In this document: positions 61,605 to 64,000 of the stretch, piece after piece
Position numbering within the stretch: position 1 is the stretch's first letter
Layout of the letters: every line of letters begins with the position of its first letter
From: Candidatus Lachnoclostridium avicola
GTDB lineage: Bacteria > Bacillota > Clostridia > Lachnospirales > Lachnospiraceae
NCBI GenBank assembly: GCA_019114465.1
Contig: DXFM01000026.1
Location: 1 to 64,000, forward strand
DNA length: 64,000 nucleotides
Reading direction: 5' to 3'
Notes under the pieces: generated by a model
The model's input: only the letters and a program-made list of their open reading frames with translations
Database searches by the model: none
What the model was told of the DNA's origin: nothing
Made by a program: the position numbers and the translations under genes

Positions 61605-61922
61605 ATGAAAAAAGAAGAAATGAAATCGACCCGCCCGCTGATTGTCTCCTATTCCTATTCAGGAAATACCCAGCGGATCGCCCGGGAGATTCAGGCGGTT
61701 ACCGGCGGGGACTGGAGCGAGATTTATCCGTGGCAGCCCTATCCCATGGCATTTCCGGAGCTGCTGGAGCAGGTCCGGCGGGAGATCCGGTCGGGATGCC
61801 GTCCCAGGCTGCTGGAAAATTTCAGGTCTCCCCGCCCCTATGGGGTGATCTTTGTGGTTTTCCAGAACCGGCGTAGCCGGAATTCTGGAGTGGAAAGAGA
61901 AAGAGGAGGTTTAAAAACATGA
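61605..61922 (+). pseudogene. Truncated flavodoxin
   Basis: The first 75 residues look like flavodoxin: VSYSYSGNTQRIAREI is the FMN phosphate loop and PYGVIFV a core strand. After that the sequence (VFQNRRSRNSGV) leaves the family, at an inverted repeat with CCAGAA/TTCTGG arms (61862-61888). The second half of the fold is missing, so it is probably inactive. Its stop overlaps the next ATG, and its 3' end carries the AGAGGAGG site of that gene. Confidence 0.65.
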
Positions 61923-62965
61923 AGTATACAACCCTTGGAAATTCTGATTTAAAGGTATCCCGGATCTGTATGGGATGTATGGGATTCGGTGACGCGAAGA
62001 ACGGACAGCACAGCTGGACGCTGGACGAGGAGCATTCCCGGGAGATCATAAAACGCGGTCTGGATCTGGGAGTAAACTTCTTTGATACGGCCATCGGCTA
62101 TCAGAGCGGCACCAGCGAGCAGTATGTGGGCCGGGCCATCCGGGATTATGCCAGGAGAGAGGATGTGGTGGTGGCCACAAAGTTTCTTCCCAGAATCCAG
62201 GAGGAGATCACTGCCGGCATTTCAGGCCAGCAGCATATTGAGCAGATGGTCAATACCAGCCTGAAAAACCTGGGCATGGATTATGTGGATCTTTACATCT
62301 ACCATATGTGGGACTATGAGACCCCTCTCTATGACATTATGGACGGGCTGAACCGCATGGTAAAGGCGGGAAAAGTCCGTTACATCGGCATTTCCAACTG
62401 CTTTGCCTACCAGCTGGCAAAGGCCAACGCCCTGGCTGAGCGGGAAGGCTTCGCAAAATTTGTTTCCATTCAGGGACACTACAACCTGATTTTCCGGGAG
62501 GAAGAGCGGGAGATGGCGAAGCTGTGCGCGGAGGACAACATTGCCATGACGCCCTACAGCGCCCTGGCGGGAGGCCGTCTCTCCAAACATCCGGGAGAAA
62601 CCTCCAAACGGCTGGAGGAGGACACCTACGCGAAATTCAAATATGACGCTACGGCGGACCAGGACCAGGTGATCATCAACCGGGTGGCAGAGCTGGCAGA
62701 GAAGCGGGACGTGACTATGACGGAGATTTCTCTGGCCTGGCTTCTCACAAAAGTGACAGCTCCCGTGGTGGGCGCCACCAAGCTCCATCACATCGACGGG
62801 GCGGTGAAGGCTGTGGATCTGGAGCTGAGCCCGGAGGAGATCAGCTATCTGGAAGAGCCCTACGTCCCCCACAGACTGGTGGGCGTGATGGCTCAGAATA
62901 CTCCGGCAGCGGCAAAAAAGCAGCATGTCTGGTCCACAGGAAATCAGAAAATCGAAAAAAACTAA
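61919..62965 (+). CDS. Aldo/keto reductase
   Basis: NADPH-dependent carbonyl reductase of 348 residues without ferredoxin domain. The catalytic tetrad is visible: Asp and Tyr in FFDTAIGYQSG near residue 55, Lys in VVATKFLPR near 84, His in LYIYHMWDYE near 126. NADPH contacts occur in VGATKLHHIDG. It resembles the YhdN/Tas branch. AGAGGAGG precedes ATG 61919, which overlaps the truncated flavodoxin stop. A Lon-like protease gene follows. Confidence 0.92.
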   Translation: MKYTTLGNSDLKVSRICMGCMGFGDAKNGQHSWTLDEEHSREIIKRGLDLGVNFFDTAIGYQSGTSEQYVGRAIRDYARREDVVVATKFLPRIQEEITAGISGQQHIEQMVNTSLKNLGMDYVDLYIYHMWDYETPLYDIMDGLNRMVKAGKVRYIGISNCFAYQLAKANALAEREGFAKFVSIQGHYNLIFREEEREMAKLCAEDNIAMTPYSALAGGRLSKHPGETSKRLEEDTYAKFKYDATADQDQVIINRVAELAEKRDVTMTEISLAWLLTKVTAPVVGATKLHHIDGAVKAVDLELSPEEISYLEEPYVPHRLVGVMAQNTPAAAKKQHVWSTGNQKIEKN

Positions 62966-62991
62966 TGAGAAACTCGTGGAGGTGAGCAGTT

Positions 62992-64000
62992 TTGATCTAT
63001 ATTCCCTATTACAATGCTCTGGCACTGCCGGATGTATCCTGCTACTTTCAGCTGGACTATTTGAATGGACAGTCGGATCAGCCGGTGAGCGCCGGGGATA
63101 AGGTGCTGTTTCTGATGCTGAAAAATGAAAAGCAGGAGGGGGAGATTGAAGCGGAGGACATTTTTCCCATCGCCGTCCGGGGCGTGGTGGAGAGCATCGA
63201 CAATCAGTGGGCGCTGGTTCACACTACCAACCGGGTAAACCTGGATTCCATTCAGGTGACGGGAAAGAGCTTCCGCCTGGAGATGAGAATGCGGCCGGAC
63301 ATTGACGACCTGGACCCTGACGAAAAGAAAGAGCGGTTCCAGAAAATGCGGGCGGCCATGCTCCAGACTTTCCAGGGCAGCCAGTGGATGGAGGGAACCA
63401 GAAGTCAGATGCTCCGGTGGAAAAATATGAACGAGATCGTCACGTTCACGTCCCCCATGCTGCGGATCAGCAATGAGGAAAAGTACGAGATTCTGAAGGA
63501 AGATTCCACGGCGAAGCGGACGGAGCTCATGGAAAAGGCTTTCTACGAGTCTCTGGAGCTCTATAAGGTCAACAGCGAGGCTCAGAGCGCCCAGCAGGAG
63601 ACCAACGAAAAGCTGTACCGGGAGCAGGCCATCCGCCGGCAGATCGACTATCTGCAGAAGGAACTGGATGAGCTCCACCCGGAAAACATCACGGAGATCC
63701 GGAAATTTGAGCAGAAGATTCAGGAGTCGGGCATGAATGAGACGGCCCGGGCGGAGGCGGAAAAGGTCTTAAACCGCATGAAGCAGGAAGGTCAGGACAG
63801 CCATGAGTACGGTATGCTGTACGATTATCTGGACTTTGTCACAGGACTTTCCTGGAAGAAAGAGAAAGCGGAGGAGATCGACCTGGACGAGGCCAGACGG
63901 GTGCTGGACGAGGACCACTTCGGCCTGAAAAAGACGAAGGAGCGGATCATTCAGCAGATCGCGGTGATGGCTTTAAATAAGAAACAGTCCGGATCCATTC
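62992..64000 (+). CDS. Lon-like ATP-dependent protease, N-terminal part (runs off the window)
   Basis: An open frame of 336 codons continues past the window end. It starts at TTG 62992, with GGAGGTGA six bases upstream. The N-terminal 200 residues form a substrate-recognition domain, and a coiled region follows (REQAIRRQIDYLQKELDEL). Then LYDYLDFVTGLSW and ILD-like VLDEDHFGLKKTKERIIQ match the segment directly before the AAA+ module of LonA. The ATPase and protease domains lie outside. The N-terminal domain is shorter and less conserved than in classic LonA. Confidence 0.85.
   Translation, partial: MIYIPYYNALALPDVSCYFQLDYLNGQSDQPVSAGDKVLFLMLKNEKQEGEIEAEDIFPIAVRGVVESIDNQWALVHTTNRVNLDSIQVTGKSFRLEMRMRPDIDDLDPDEKKERFQKMRAAMLQTFQGSQWMEGTRSQMLRWKNMNEIVTFTSPMLRISNEEKYEILKEDSTAKRTELMEKAFYESLELYKVNSEAQSAQQETNEKLYREQAIRRQIDYLQKELDELHPENITEIRKFEQKIQESGMNETARAEAEKVLNRMKQEGQDSHEYGMLYDYLDFVTGLSWKKEKAEEIDLDEARRVLDEDHFGLKKTKERIIQQIAVMALNKKQSGSI

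Noticed and set aside
1-64000. CRISPR arrays, tRNA and rRNA genes, insertion sequences, integrases
   Set aside because: I looked for regularly spaced repeats, tRNA-like cloverleaf ends, rRNA cores and transposase or integrase motifs and saw none; a computed scan could still find a short one.

Overview
The window looks like chromosome of a Gram-positive anaerobe, most likely a gut Clostridia of the Lachnospiraceae type. The reasons are the PolC-type replicase, the MEP isoprenoid genes next to the translation genes, lysine riboswitches, abundant [4Fe-4S] oxidoreductases, a 2-hydroxyacyl-CoA dehydratase-like system, strong AGGAGG ribosome binding sites with TTG/GTG starts, and GC-rich third positions. 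The species cannot be fixed from sequence alone.

Layout. (1) 1-1.2 kb: end of rpsB, then tsf and its terminator. (2) 1.2-39 kb: accessory block. It holds a c-di-GMP phosphodiesterase; a minus-strand operon of response regulator, histidine kinase, ABC ATPase, permease fused to an M1-type peptidase, and second permease; a patch of decayed genes around an HxlR regulator; glycerol dehydrogenase; a 2-hydroxyacyl-CoA dehydratase-like pair with a fused activase; a hydrolase/anion transporter/metallo-beta-lactamase/LysR operon; a MarR plus heterodimeric ABC exporter; an MFS carrier; a lysine-riboswitch operon (AGCS symporter, amidohydrolase, MATE); an orphan kinase; an EamA carrier; two ferredoxin-domain aldo/keto reductases behind a MerR-like promoter; and a DUF296 protein with two amidohydrolases. 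(3) 39-50 kb: housekeeping run pyrH-frr-uppS-cdsA-dxr-rseP-ispG-polC, which in relatives usually follows tsf directly. (4) 50-59.3 kb: EFR1 ferredoxin, SSB-like protein, corrinoid adenosyltransferase, riboswitch-controlled dapA-dapB, a small lipoprotein, a secreted protein, an M20 peptidase, and purC-purB. (5) 59.4-64 kb: a LysR regulator, a second patch of gene remnants, an intact aldo/keto reductase and the start of a Lon-like protease.

The most interesting content is regulatory and architectural. Two lysine riboswitches lie 26 kb apart, one before lysine biosynthesis and one before an unstudied AGCS/amidohydrolase/MATE operon. The dehydratase operon has a leader mini-ORF ending inside a terminator hairpin. 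The aldo/keto reductase promoter has a 19-bp spacer filled by a perfect palindrome of the MerR/NmlR kind. A lipoprotein ribosome binding site sits inside a perfect 10-bp inverted repeat. The rpsB-tsf/pyrH-frr cluster is split by about 38 kb. No tRNA, rRNA, CRISPR array, transposase or integrase was recognised.
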